In this document: positions 1 through 8,501 of the stretch, one piece after another
How positions within the stretch are numbered: the stretch's first letter is position 1
How the letters are laid out: the number at the start of each line of letters is the position of its first letter
Assembly: GCA_035995885.1 (NCBI GenBank)
Contig: DASYKC010000196.1
Coordinates: forward strand, 9,217-73,216
Direction: 5' to 3'
Source of the DNA: Schlegelella_A sp035995885
Lineage (GTDB): Bacteria > Pseudomonadota > Gammaproteobacteria > Burkholderiales > Burkholderiaceae_C
Length of the DNA: 64,000 nucleotides
Notes under the pieces: generated by a model
Database searches by the model: none
Told to the model about the DNA's origin: nothing
Seen by the model: the letters and a program-made list of their open reading frames with translations, nothing else
Position numbers and translations under genes: made by a program

Positions 1-930
1 AGTCGGCATCTGTTCGGCAACACGCGCAGTCTGTTCCAGACGGTGCAAGGCTTCGGCATCGACGTCGACTTCGTCGATGCTTCAGAGTCGGACAGCGTGA
101 CCGGAGCGTTACGCCCGTCGACGCGGCTGGTCTTCGTCGAGACCATTGCCAACCCCGGCACCCAAGTGCCCGATCTGACCGGGATCGGCCGCCTCTGCGC
201 CGAGCGCAGCTTGCTCTATGTCGTCGACAACACGATGACGACACCGGCGCTGCTGCGCGCACGTGACGTCGGCGCGGGCCTGATCGTGCATTCGCTGACC
301 AAGGGCCTCTCGGGCCACGGCGATGCGATGGGCGGCGCGGTCATCGACACCGGACTGTTCGACTGGACACGCTGGCCACACATTGCTGAGCCCTTCCGCG
401 TCGGAGACCCGGCCGGCTGGGGTCTGTTGCAAATTAAGAAACGCGGTCTGCGCGACTTCGGTGCGACGCTGCGCCCCGAGGATGCACACCGCATCGCCAC
501 CGGACTGGAAACGCTGGAACTACGCATCGGCGCGACCAACGCCAACGCACGAGAACTGGCGCAGTGGCTTGAACAGCAAGCAGCCGTGGCTCGGGTGTAC
601 TACCCGGGCTTGGCCAGCCACCCGCAGCATGCGCGCGCCGCCGGGCTGTTCGGCGGCCGCTTCGGCTCGCTGCTGAGCTTCGAGCTGAAACCCGGCATCG
701 ACCCGGTGGCCGTATTGAACCGGCTGCGGCTGATCATCCTGTCCAGCCACCTGAGCGACAACCGCTCGCTGGCGATTCCGGTGGCGCAGACGATCTTCTG
801 GGAGCTTGGCGCCGGACGTCGCGCCGAGATGGGCATCGCCGACGGCCTGATCCGGCTATCGGTGGGTATCGAGCCGGTGGCGGACCTTCAGGCCGATTTG
901 GCCCATGCTCTCGCACCATTCAATGGCTGA
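1..930 (+). CDS. Cys/Met-metabolism PLP enzyme (cystathionine gamma-synthase/beta-lyase family), 5' truncated
   Basis: The frame is open from the first base, so the start lies outside the window; the visible 309 codons are the C-terminal three quarters of a family usually near 400 residues. These PLP enzymes of the transsulfuration and sulfhydrylation group act on homoserine esters, cystathionine or related thio-amino acids in the cytoplasm. The PLP lysine sits in HSLTKGLSGHGDAMGG, preceded by VVDNTMTTPALL, where the aspartate that holds the PLP pyridine nitrogen is expected. The C-terminal domain carries SLLSFELK and SLAIPVAQT. The exact reaction (synthase, lyase or sulfhydrylase) cannot be fixed from this part. 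The stop is TGA at 928-930, and the next functional gene converges from the other strand. Confidence 0.88.
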   Translation, partial: SRHLFGNTRSLFQTVQGFGIDVDFVDASESDSVTGALRPSTRLVFVETIANPGTQVPDLTGIGRLCAERSLLYVVDNTMTTPALLRARDVGAGLIVHSLTKGLSGHGDAMGGAVIDTGLFDWTRWPHIAEPFRVGDPAGWGLLQIKKRGLRDFGATLRPEDAHRIATGLETLELRIGATNANARELAQWLEQQAAVARVYYPGLASHPQHARAAGLFGGRFGSLLSFELKPGIDPVAVLNRLRLIILSSHLSDNRSLAIPVAQTIFWELGAGRRAEMGIADGLIRLSVGIEPVADLQADLAHALAPFNG

Positions 931-999
931 CTAGCCGCTCGATCCGCGCGTACTGAGCGTGTCCTTGCCACCCGGGCGGTCGACTGCTTTTGGTCTATT

Positions 1000-1121
1000 C
1001 CGTTGAAAAACTCGGTTCGGGCGTTGGCCTTGATGACGCCGGCATCAACCGCGAAGCCTTCGCCACTGACCAGGCCTTCACTCATGCAGCGGCGCAGCAC
1101 GCTCTCGAACACGAACGCTCG
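1000..1121 (-). pseudogene. Remnant of an IS transposase (IS1182/IS5-like) with a fused end sequence
   Basis: About 30 codons on the minus strand read VFESVLRRCMSEGLVSGEGF followed by AVDAGVIKANA, which matches the conserved N-terminal third of IS1182-type DDE transposases (pattern FE-VV-RCMAEGLV-GEGFAVDASLIKADA). The reading then runs straight into TEFFNGIDQK, encoded by a stretch containing CCGTTGAAAAACTC (plus strand), which resembles the terminal sequence of such elements. The whole catalytic middle is therefore missing: an internal deletion has joined the start of the gene to an IS end. It lies between two genes that converge on it. Family assignment is from memory of the motif and was not searched. 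Confidence 0.5.
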
Positions 1122-1133
1122 CGCCGGCCCCGA

Positions 1134-2678
1134 TCAACCGAGCGTGCGGCCGCTCGCGCCCGACGGCGGCGGAAAGTGCAGGCCGAACGTCGTGCGCTCG
1201 CCCGGTGCGCTGCGCACCCACGCGTTGCCGCCATGCAGCGCCATGATCGAGCGCACGATGGCGAGGCCGAGGCCCGAGCCCGACGCCGACCCGTGGCGCG
1301 AAGCATCAGCGCGGTAGAAGCGCTCGAAGACGCGCGCCTGCTGCTCGGCGGCGATCGCCCCGCCTGCGTTCGAGATCTCGATCGTGCAGCCGCCGGCGGC
1401 ATCGATCCGCGCCGCCAGCTCGATGAAGGTGCCGCTCGCCGCGTGGCGCACCGCGTTCGAGACCAGGTTGCTGACGGCGCGAATGAACATGGTCTCGTCG
1501 GCCCAGACGCGAACGGCGCCACCGGCCCGCGGCGCGTCCAGCGTCTTTTTGAGCATGACGCGGCGCTCATCGGCGAGCATCTCGAAGTAGCCGACCACGC
1601 GATCGAGCGCCTTGTCGAGGTCGATCCAGTCGGTCGACATCGCTGCCTTGTCGTTGTCGACCTGGGCGAGGAAGAGCATGTTGCCGATCATTCGCGACAG
1701 TCGTTCGTACTCCTCGACTGCCGACTCGAGGACGGCCCGGTATTCGTCGGCGCTGCGCGGCCGCGACAGCGCGACCTGCGCCTCGCCGAGCAGGTTGCCG
1801 ACGGGCGTGCGCAGGTCGTGGGCGAGGTCGGACGAGAATGCCGACAGCCGCTCGAACGCGTCCTGCAGGCGGTCGAGCATGCGGTTGAAGGCCAGGGTCG
1901 ACTCGACCAGCTCGAGCGGTGTTTCGTCGAGCGGCAGGCGCTCTTCGAGCGCTTGCGCTCCGATCCGGCTGGCAGCCGCGCCGAGACGGCGCGCGCTGAC
2001 GACGATGTGGCGAGCGATCCAGACCCCGAGGGCGCTGGCGAGCAGCGCCGCGACCGCCAGGCCGGCGAGGACGTTGCGGCGGTTGCGCTGGCGCACCTCG
2101 CTCGTGTCGGTCGTCTCGATCGCCAGGTCGACAAGGACCGAGCCGGCAGGGCGCGCCGCCTGGGCCGGCACGTCGATCCGACCGGTCAATAGGCGATAAC
2201 CGGCCCCGTCCGGGGCGCGCCACGTCGACGTCATCCCGGCGAGTCGCTCGCGCAGGGCCTCGATGTCGGTGATGCGCGCCCGCGTCGGCAGGAGCACGAC
2301 GTCGAGCACCGGTCGCGGCAGCGACGCAGGCAGCGGAACGGCGTACCGGGGCGAGCTCGCGATGACGCGGCGTCCTTCGCCGTCGAGCACTGCCGCATGC
2401 AGCCGATGCACGCGACGCTCGGCGCGATCGACCAGGCCCGCCGCCTGCGTCAGGTCGTAGCCGATCGCGGCCAGGTCGTCGCGCACGAAGGCCAGATTGG
2501 CGAGCAGCGTCAGCTCGTTCTCCTCGCGCAGCTCGCCGCGCACGAACTGGCCGGTGATGCTGGCGAAGACGGCGATGATGACGACCGAGACGAGCGTGAT
2601 CGAGAGGCTGATCTGGGCCGTCATCGAGCGCCGCAGCCAGCCGATGCCGCGCCGCAAGAGGCGCGCGGCGGCGCTCAT
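1134..2678 (-). CDS. Heavy-metal-type sensor histidine kinase (CusS/CopS-like)
   Basis: A 514-residue inner-membrane histidine kinase that probably senses a periplasmic metal or envelope signal and phosphorylates the adjacent regulator. There are transmembrane segments near residues 22-44 and 203-225 around a periplasmic domain of about 160 residues, then HAMP, then the phospho-acceptor H287 in SSDLAHDLRTP, typical of the CusS/CzcS group. The ATP-binding domain has the N box NLVSNAVRHA and the G boxes around GSGLGLAIVRSI. The ATG at 2676-2678 overlaps the stop of the regulator gene in an ATGA junction, so the two are translationally coupled; a longer open frame upstream lies inside the regulator gene and was not used. 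The partner pump is probably the divergent RND system. Confidence 0.9.
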   Translation of the reverse strand: MSAAARLLRRGIGWLRRSMTAQISLSITLVSVVIIAVFASITGQFVRGELREENELTLLANLAFVRDDLAAIGYDLTQAAGLVDRAERRVHRLHAAVLDGEGRRVIASSPRYAVPLPASLPRPVLDVVLLPTRARITDIEALRERLAGMTSTWRAPDGAGYRLLTGRIDVPAQAARPAGSVLVDLAIETTDTSEVRQRNRRNVLAGLAVAALLASALGVWIARHIVVSARRLGAAASRIGAQALEERLPLDETPLELVESTLAFNRMLDRLQDAFERLSAFSSDLAHDLRTPVGNLLGEAQVALSRPRSADEYRAVLESAVEEYERLSRMIGNMLFLAQVDNDKAAMSTDWIDLDKALDRVVGYFEMLADERRVMLKKTLDAPRAGGAVRVWADETMFIRAVSNLVSNAVRHAASGTFIELAARIDAAGGCTIEISNAGGAIAAEQQARVFERFYRADASRHGSASGSGLGLAIVRSIMALHGGNAWVRSAPGERTTFGLHFPPPSGASGRTLG

Positions 2679-3349
2679 TCGCTGCGCACGTCGAGGACGT
2701 AGCCGACGCCGCGCACGGTGTGGATCAGCTTGGTGTCGTACGGATCGTCGACCTTCGCGCGCAGTCGGCGGACCGCGACGTCGACGACGTTGGTGTCGCT
2801 GTCGAAGTTCATGTCCCAGACGTTCTCGGCGATCAGCGTGCGCGAGCACAGCTCGCCGACGTGGCGGACGAAGTAGTCGAGCAGGGCGTATTCCTTGGCG
2901 GTGAGGTCGATGCGGTCGCCGCCGCGCGTGACCCGCCGGCGCAGCGGATCGACCTCGAGGTCGGCGACCCGCATCGTCTGGTCCCGCGGCACCTGGCCGC
3001 GGCGCAGGATGTTCTGCACGCGGGCGAGCAGCTCCGAGAACGCGAACGGCTTGACGAGGTAGTCGTCGGCGCCGAGCTTCAGGCCCTTGACGCGGTCGTC
3101 GACCTGATCGCGCGCGCTCAGGAACAGCACCGGCGTCTGGCGCTGCCGGCGCACGCCCTGCAGCACCGACCAGCCGTCGATGCCGGGCAGCATGACGTCG
3201 AGCAGGATCAGGTCGTACTCGGTCGTCGTCGCGAGATGCAGGCCGTCGAGACCGTCGCTCGCGACGTCGACCACATAGCCGTGCTCCATCAAGCCCTTCT
3301 TGACGTAGGCGGCGGTCTTGGGCTCGTCTTCGACGATGAGGATGCGCAT
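2675..3349 (-). CDS. OmpR/PhoB-family response regulator, heavy-metal type (CusR/CopR-like)
   Basis: A 224-residue DNA-binding response regulator. The receiver domain starts MRILIVEDEP, the phospho-acceptor is D51 in LILLDVMLPG and the conserved Lys is in DDYLVKPF. The C-terminal winged helix carries LTAKEYALLDYFVRH and ends with TVRGVGYVLD. It is expected to be phosphorylated by the kinase it overlaps and to activate the divergent efflux genes. I chose the start that places the canonical MRILIVEDE first; an in-frame ATG at 3367 would add MNTLPA, and neither has a strong ribosome binding site. An imperfect palindrome lies about 70 bases upstream in the shared intergenic region. Confidence 0.92.
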   Translation of the reverse strand: MRILIVEDEPKTAAYVKKGLMEHGYVVDVASDGLDGLHLATTTEYDLILLDVMLPGIDGWSVLQGVRRQRQTPVLFLSARDQVDDRVKGLKLGADDYLVKPFAFSELLARVQNILRRGQVPRDQTMRVADLEVDPLRRRVTRGGDRIDLTAKEYALLDYFVRHVGELCSRTLIAENVWDMNFDSDTNVVDVAVRRLRAKVDDPYDTKLIHTVRGVGYVLDVRSE

Positions 3350-3417
3350 GGCGGGCAAGGTGTTCATGGCGGCGCGACCAGTGTCGGCCCTGGGCCGCTC
3401 ACGCCGATGACGCGACC

Positions 3418-3433
3418 ATTGCACAACTGTAAT
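3418..3433. promoter_or_regulatory. Imperfect palindrome, candidate metal response-regulator box
   Basis: ATTGCACAACTGTAAT reads as ATTGCA-N4-TGTAAT; one substitution from a perfect ATTACA-N4-TGTAAT inverted repeat. It lies between the divergent regulator/kinase pair and the DUF4148-RND genes, about 117 bases upstream of the DUF4148 start. Inverted repeats of this sort are bound by CopR/CusR-type regulators, so autoregulation plus pump control is likely. The link is inferred from position and symmetry only. Confidence 0.4.
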
Positions 3434-3550
3434 GAAGCGGTCAGAGGCGCGTCGGGGCTCGATTTCTATCGTGTGAACCGTGCTGCAGATGAATGCGGCG
3501 CCGGAACCGCAAGGCTCCGAGCTTCAACCGATAGTGATCAGGAGTCCATC

Positions 3551-4033
3551 ATGAAAGTCAAGCAAGTGTTCGTCGTCGGAGCGCTCGCGCTCGCGACCGG
3601 TGCCGTCTTCGCCGGCCAAAGCCCCGCTGCCCCGGTCACCCGGGCCGAAGTGGTCCAGTCGGTTCTTGCCGCGCGTGCCGCCGGCACGCTGATTCCTGCC
3701 GGCGAAGGCGTCCTCCCCAGCTACCAGGATCCGGGTCTCGGCTCCGACACGACGCGGGCCGCGGTCAAGGCCGAGGTGCTGCAGGCCCGTGCCAGCGGCG
3801 ACCTCGTCCCTGCCGGCGACGGCGCGCTGGGCAACAAGGCCTACAGCCAGATGGTGGCTGCGCCGTCGAGCGTGACGCGCGACCAGGTCAAGTCCGAGGT
3901 GCTCGAGGCACGCGCCAACGGCACGCTGATCCCGGCCGGCCAGGGTGAATACGGCAACCCCGACGCGACGGTCTACACCGCTCGCCACAGCGCACCGACC
4001 GCCGAGTCCTTCGCCGCTCGCGCGACGAAGTGA
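3551..4033 (+). CDS. DUF4148 repeat protein, exported
   Basis: A 160-residue secreted or periplasmic protein of unknown function from a family frequent in Burkholderiales. It begins with a signal peptide (MKVKQVFVVGALALATGAVF, cleavage near AGQS). The mature part consists of three copies of one unit at about residues 29-55, 68-94 and 108-134, each of the form T-R-(A/D)-x-V-x-(S/A)-x-V-L-x-A-R-A-x-G-(T/D)-L-(I/V)-P-A-G-(E/D/Q)-G. AGGAG at 3540-3544 lies 6 bases before the ATG and fixes the start. It is the first gene after the divergent promoter and precedes the RND pump on the same strand, so it probably answers to the same regulator. Confidence 0.85.
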   Translation: MKVKQVFVVGALALATGAVFAGQSPAAPVTRAEVVQSVLAARAAGTLIPAGEGVLPSYQDPGLGSDTTRAAVKAEVLQARASGDLVPAGDGALGNKAYSQMVAAPSSVTRDQVKSEVLEARANGTLIPAGQGEYGNPDATVYTARHSAPTAESFAARATK

Positions 4034-4040
4034 GCGACGC

Positions 4041-4082
4041 GGGTCGAGACGCCCGACTCGGGCCGGGTGTCTCGATCGACCC
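4041..4082 (+). other. Complex stem-loop between DUF4148 gene and RND adaptor gene
   Basis: GGGTCGA at 4041-4047 pairs with TCGACCC at 4076-4082, GAC with GTC inside it, and GCCCGA-C-TCGGGC at 4051-4063 forms a perfect inner hairpin. There is no following T-run, so it is not a standard intrinsic terminator. It could attenuate read-through or stabilise the upstream transcript, giving different levels of the small exported protein and the pump. Confidence 0.4.
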
Positions 4083-4103
4083 AAGCACCCAGGAGAAGAA
4101 GCC

Positions 4104-5324
4104 ATGAATCCCGGACCCTTGACGACAGCGCCAGCCGCTCTCGCCGCCGCCGCGCTGGCGGCACTGACGCTGGCCGCGTGCGGACCGGCCCCGGCCGCCA
4201 AGCCGGCGCCGGCACCGCCGCAGGTCGCCGTGGTCACGGTGCATCGCAGCAGCGTGCCGATGACGGTCGAGCTGCCCGGCCGGACCTCGGCCCACGTCGT
4301 GGCGCAGGTGCGCGCGCGCGTCGACGGCATCGTCCTGAAGCGCGAGTTCCAGGAAGGCAGCGACGTCAAGGCCGGCCAGCGGCTCTACCAGATCGACCCC
4401 GCGCCCTACGTCGCCGCACTGAACAGCGCGACCGCCTCGCTGCAGCGAGCCGAAGCCACCCTGGCGTCGACGACCGCGCTGGTCGGGCGCTACAAGCCGC
4501 TGGCCGCCGCCAACGCGGTCAGCAAGCAGGACTTCGACAACGCCGTCGCCGCGCAAGGCCAGGCCGCCGCCGACGTCGCCGCCGGCAAGGCCGCGGTCGA
4601 GATGGCGCGGATCAATCTCGGCTACACCAACGTCGTCGCGCCGATCGCCGGCCGCATCGGCACGTCGCTCGTCACCCAGGGCGCCTACGTGCAGGCGAGC
4701 GCGGCGACGCTGCTGGCGACGATCCAGCAGATCGATCCGATCTACGTCGACCTGACGCAGTCGAGCGTCGCCGGGCTGCAACTGCGACGCGACGTCGCGA
4801 CCGGCAAGCTGAAGCTCAACGGTCCCGGCCAGGCGAAGGTGACGCTCGCACTCGAGGACGGATCGCAATATCCGGTGCCCGGCGCCCTGCAGTTCACCGA
4901 CATCACCGTCGACCCCGCGACCGGCTCGGTGACCTTGCGCGCGATCTTCGCCAACCCGGCGTCGGTGCTCCTGCCCGGCATGTTCGTGCGCGCGCAGATC
5001 GAGGAAGGCGTCAATGCCGACGCCATCCTCGTGCCGCAGGCCGGCGTCACCCACGATCCGGCCGGACACGCGACCGCGCTGGTCGTCGGCAGCGACAACA
5101 AGGTCGCGCTGCGCGCGATCCAGGCGACGCGAACGGCGGGCAGCCGGTGGGTCGTCGACGCCGGTCTCGCCGACGGCGATCGCGTGATCGTCGCCGGAGT
5201 GCAGAAGGTTCAACCCGGCGCGCTGGTCCAGGTCAGCGAGGCGCAGACCGCGAGCGCCGCTGCCGCGGCCGGCGCGAGCGGCCCCGCGGCAGCGGCCTCC
5301 GCCGTCGTCGCACAAGCGAAGTAG
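4104..5324 (+). CDS. RND efflux periplasmic adaptor lipoprotein (AcrA/MexA family)
   Basis: A 406-residue membrane-fusion protein linking the inner-membrane RND permease to the outer-membrane channel. It has a lipoprotein signal ending LTLAAC with the acylated Cys at residue 26. The lipoyl/barrel-sandwich halves are visible as ARVDGIVLKREFQEGSDVKA and NLGYTNVVAPIAGRIG, around an alpha-hairpin of about 80 residues (VAALNSATASLQRAE onward). A beta-barrel and membrane-proximal domain follow (PGMFVRAQIEEG). The C-terminus is a low-complexity Ala-rich tail. AGGAGAA at 4091-4097 precedes the ATG. Only 9 bases separate it from the permease gene, whose ribosome binding site overlaps this stop codon. 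Confidence 0.95.
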   Translation: MNPGPLTTAPAALAAAALAALTLAACGPAPAAKPAPAPPQVAVVTVHRSSVPMTVELPGRTSAHVVAQVRARVDGIVLKREFQEGSDVKAGQRLYQIDPAPYVAALNSATASLQRAEATLASTTALVGRYKPLAAANAVSKQDFDNAVAAQGQAAADVAAGKAAVEMARINLGYTNVVAPIAGRIGTSLVTQGAYVQASAATLLATIQQIDPIYVDLTQSSVAGLQLRRDVATGKLKLNGPGQAKVTLALEDGSQYPVPGALQFTDITVDPATGSVTLRAIFANPASVLLPGMFVRAQIEEGVNADAILVPQAGVTHDPAGHATALVVGSDNKVALRAIQATRTAGSRWVVDAGLADGDRVIVAGVQKVQPGALVQVSEAQTASAAAAAGASGPAAAASAVVAQAK

Positions 5325-5333
5325 GAGCGCGAC

Positions 5334-8300
5334 ATGGCCAAGTTCTTCATCGACCGCCCCATCTTCGCGATGGTGATCGCCGCCCTGATCATGCTGTTCG
5401 GGGGTCTGTCGATCCTGTCGCTGCCGATCGAGCAGTACCCGCCGATCGCGCCGCCGACGGTGCAGATCAGCACCAGCTATCCCGGCGCGTCGGCGACGAC
5501 GCTCGAGAGCACCGTGGTCCAGGTGATCGAGCAGCAGATGAGCGGCATCGACCACCTGCTCTACATGGGGTCGACCAGCGACGACACCGGCCAGTCGACG
5601 ACGACGCTCACCTTCGCGCCCGGCACCGATCCGGACATCGCCCAGGTGCAGGTGCAGAACAAGCTGCAGCTCGCCGTGCCGCAGCTGCCGCTGCAGGTGC
5701 AGCAGTCGGGCATTCGCGTCACCAAGTCGACCAGCTCGTTCCTGATGCTCGTCGGCTTCTACTCGCGCGACAAGAGCATGTCGAAGTTCGACATCGCGAA
5801 CTTCGTCGTCTCGCATCTCCAGGATCCGATCAGCCGGATCAACGGCGTCGGCAACTTCAGCGTCTTCGGCAGCCAGTACGCGATGCGCATCTGGCTCGAC
5901 CCCAGCAAGCTGAACAGCTTTGCCCTGACGCCGCTCGACGTCACCGCGGCGCTGCAGGCGCAGAACGTGCAGATCTCCGGCGGCCAGCTCGGCGGCACGC
6001 CGGCGGTCGCCGACCAGCAGCTCAACGCGACCATCACCGAGGCGACGCTGATGCGAACGCCCGAGCAGTTCGGCGCCGTGCTGCTGAAGGCGCTGCCCGA
6101 CGGCTCGCAGGTGCGCCTGCGCGACGTCGCCCGGATCGCCCTCGGCGCCGAGAGCTTCGCCGTCGACACCCAGTACAACGGCCAGCCGGCCTCCGGGATC
6201 GGCATCCAGCTCGCCACCGGCGCCAACGCGCTGCAGACCGCGAACGCGGTGCGCGCCAAGATCGACGCCCTCAAGCCCGGCTTTCCGCCGGGGCTCGAGG
6301 TCGTCTATCCGAACGACACGACGCCGTTCATCAAGGTCTCGATCCAGGAAGTCATCAAGACGCTGATCGAAGGCATCGGCCTGGTCGTCCTCGTGATGTA
6401 CCTGTTCCTGCAGAACTTCCGGGCGACCATCATCCCGGCGATCGCGGTCCCGGTCGTCCTGCTCGGCACCTTCGGCCTGATGGCGGCGTTCGGCTTCACG
6501 ATCAACACGCTGTCGATGTTCGGCCTCGTCCTCGCGATCGGCCTGCTCGTCGACGATGCCATCGTCGTCGTCGAGAACGTCGAGCGGGTGATGAGCGAGG
6601 AAGGCTTGTCGGCCAAGGAGGCGACGAAGAAGGCGATGGGCCAGATCACCGGCGCCCTCGTCGGCGTCGCGATGGTGCTCTCGGCGGTGTTCGTCCCGGT
6701 CGCCTTCTCGAGCGGCACCGTCGGCGCGATCTACCGCGAGTTCTCGCTCACGATCGTCGCGGCGATGCTGCTCTCGGTGTTCGTCGCCCTGACGTTGACG
6801 CCGGCCCTCTGCGCGACGCTGCTCAGGCCGGCCGACACGCAGCATCAGACCAGGCGCGGCTTCTTCGGCTGGTTCAACCGCGGCTTCGACGCCGGCCGCG
6901 AGCGCTACGTCGGCGGGGTGCGCCACGTGATCGGCCGCTGGGGCCGCTGGATGCTGATCTACCTTGCCGTCGTCGCCGCGGTCGGCCTGCTCTTCATGCG
7001 CATGCCGACCTCGTTCCTGCCCAACGAGGACCAGGGCTACTTCTTCGTCCAGGTGCAGACGCCGCCGGGGGCGACGCAGGAGCGGACCGGGGTCGTCCTC
7101 GACGACGTCGTCCACTATCTGCTCGACAAGGAATCGACGAGCGTCGACGCCGCGTTCGCGATCAACGGCTACAACAACGCCGGCCGCGGCCAGAACCAGG
7201 GCCAGGTCTTCGTCCGCCTCAAGGACTGGAGCCAGCGCACGGCCGCGGACCAGTCGGTGAATGCATTGCTGGCGCGCACCGCGAGCCACTTCGCGCCGTA
7301 CAAGGACGCGACGATCACGGCGATCAACCCGCCGCCGATCCGCGGCCTCGGCTCTTCGGCCGGCTTCGACTTCGAGCTCGAGGATCGCGCCGGCCTCGGC
7401 CACGACGCGCTGATGAAGGCACGCAACCAGCTGCTCGCGCTCGCCGCGCACGACCCGCACCTGGCGCAGGTGCGTGCCAACGGCCTCGACGACACGCCGA
7501 CCTTCCGCATCGACGTCGACCGCGAGAAGGCGAGCGTCCTCGGCGTCAGTCTCGCCGACGTCGACCAGACGTTCTCGATCTCGTGGGGCTCGCGCTTCGT
7601 CAACAACTTCCTCGATACCGACAACCGGATCAAGAAGGTCTACGTCCAGGCCGACGCGCCGTTCCGCATGAACCCCGAGGACCTGAGCCGCCTGTTCGTG
7701 CGCAACTCGCAAGGGACGATGGTGCCGTTCTCGGCGTTCGCGACCGGCAGCTGGACCTACGGGCCGCCCAAGCTCGAGCGCTACAACGGCCTCTCGTCGA
7801 TGGAGATCATCGGCCAGGCGGCGCCGGGCAACAGCACCGGTCAGGCGATGCTGGCGATGGAATCGCTGACCCAGCAGCTGCCGGCGGGAATCGGCTTCGA
7901 ATGGACCGGCATCTCGCTGCAGCAGCAGCAGGCCGGTTCGCAGGCGACGCTCTTCTACGCGCTCTCGGTGCTGGTCGTCTTCCTCAGCCTGGCGGCGCTC
8001 TACGAGAGCGGCTCGATCCCGCTCTCGGTGATCCTGGTGGTGCCGATCGGCGTCCTCGGGGCGCTCGCCGCCGCCACCGCCTTCGGCATGTCGAACGGCG
8101 TCTATTTTCAGGTCGCCCTGCTGACGACGATCGGCCTGGCGGCGAAGAACGCGATCCTGATCGTCGAGTTCGCGCGCGAGCTGCACGCGGAAGGCCGCAG
8201 CGCGCTCGAGGCAGCGACCCATGCGGCGGCGATGCGCCTCCGGCCGATCGTGATGACGTCGATGGCGTTCGTCCTCGGCGTCCTGCCGCTCGCAATCGCC

Positions 8301-8501
8301 AGCGGCGCCGGCTCGGCGAGCCAGAACGCGATCGGCGTCGCCGTCATCGGCGGCATGCTGACCGCGACCTTCCTCGCGCCGTTCCTCGTGCCGATGTTCT
8401 TCTACGTGATCACCGGCAAGCTGTTCAAGAAGAAGGAAGTGCGCACGACGCCGTCGGCGCCGCTGCCGGCGCTCGAAGCACCTCAAGGAGCGAAGACATG
8501 A
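5334..8501 (+). CDS. RND multidrug efflux permease, HAE-1 type (AcrB/MexB-like)
   Basis: A 1055-residue proton-driven inner-membrane transporter, full length for the hydrophobe/amphiphile efflux class. It begins MAKFFIDRPIFAMVIA, the usual N-terminus, and has two repeats of one helix plus a large periplasmic loop plus five helices. The proton-relay aspartates are D407 and D408 in LLVDDAIVVVENV. The second half ends with AAKNAILIVEFAREL and a C-terminal helix. Drugs, solvents or biocides are the expected substrates; the metal-type regulators upstream do not make it a CzcA-type metal pump, because the sequence is of the HAE-1 kind. Its stop overlaps the start of the outer-membrane channel gene (ATGA). 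Confidence 0.96.
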   Translation: MAKFFIDRPIFAMVIAALIMLFGGLSILSLPIEQYPPIAPPTVQISTSYPGASATTLESTVVQVIEQQMSGIDHLLYMGSTSDDTGQSTTTLTFAPGTDPDIAQVQVQNKLQLAVPQLPLQVQQSGIRVTKSTSSFLMLVGFYSRDKSMSKFDIANFVVSHLQDPISRINGVGNFSVFGSQYAMRIWLDPSKLNSFALTPLDVTAALQAQNVQISGGQLGGTPAVADQQLNATITEATLMRTPEQFGAVLLKALPDGSQVRLRDVARIALGAESFAVDTQYNGQPASGIGIQLATGANALQTANAVRAKIDALKPGFPPGLEVVYPNDTTPFIKVSIQEVIKTLIEGIGLVVLVMYLFLQNFRATIIPAIAVPVVLLGTFGLMAAFGFTINTLSMFGLVLAIGLLVDDAIVVVENVERVMSEEGLSAKEATKKAMGQITGALVGVAMVLSAVFVPVAFSSGTVGAIYREFSLTIVAAMLLSVFVALTLTPALCATLLRPADTQHQTRRGFFGWFNRGFDAGRERYVGGVRHVIGRWGRWMLIYLAVVAAVGLLFMRMPTSFLPNEDQGYFFVQVQTPPGATQERTGVVLDDVVHYLLDKESTSVDAAFAINGYNNAGRGQNQGQVFVRLKDWSQRTAADQSVNALLARTASHFAPYKDATITAINPPPIRGLGSSAGFDFELEDRAGLGHDALMKARNQLLALAAHDPHLAQVRANGLDDTPTFRIDVDREKASVLGVSLADVDQTFSISWGSRFVNNFLDTDNRIKKVYVQADAPFRMNPEDLSRLFVRNSQGTMVPFSAFATGSWTYGPPKLERYNGLSSMEIIGQAAPGNSTGQAMLAMESLTQQLPAGIGFEWTGISLQQQQAGSQATLFYALSVLVVFLSLAALYESGSIPLSVILVVPIGVLGALAAATAFGMSNGVYFQVALLTTIGLAAKNAILIVEFARELHAEGRSALEAATHAAAMRLRPIVMTSMAFVLGVLPLAIASGAGSASQNAIGVAVIGGMLTATFLAPFLVPMFFYVITGKLFKKKEVRTTPSAPLPALEAPQGAKT

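Noticed and set aside
1134..2849. Longer 571-residue version of the sensor kinase
   Set aside because: The extra 57 residues lie inside the response regulator gene in another frame and are Arg-rich; the ATGA overlap gives the real start.
3888..8486. A 1532-codon open frame on the minus strand opposite the RND adaptor and permease
   Set aside because: It is extremely Arg/Asp/Glu/His-rich with no domain, exactly antisense to well-conserved RND genes; a GC-rich shadow frame.
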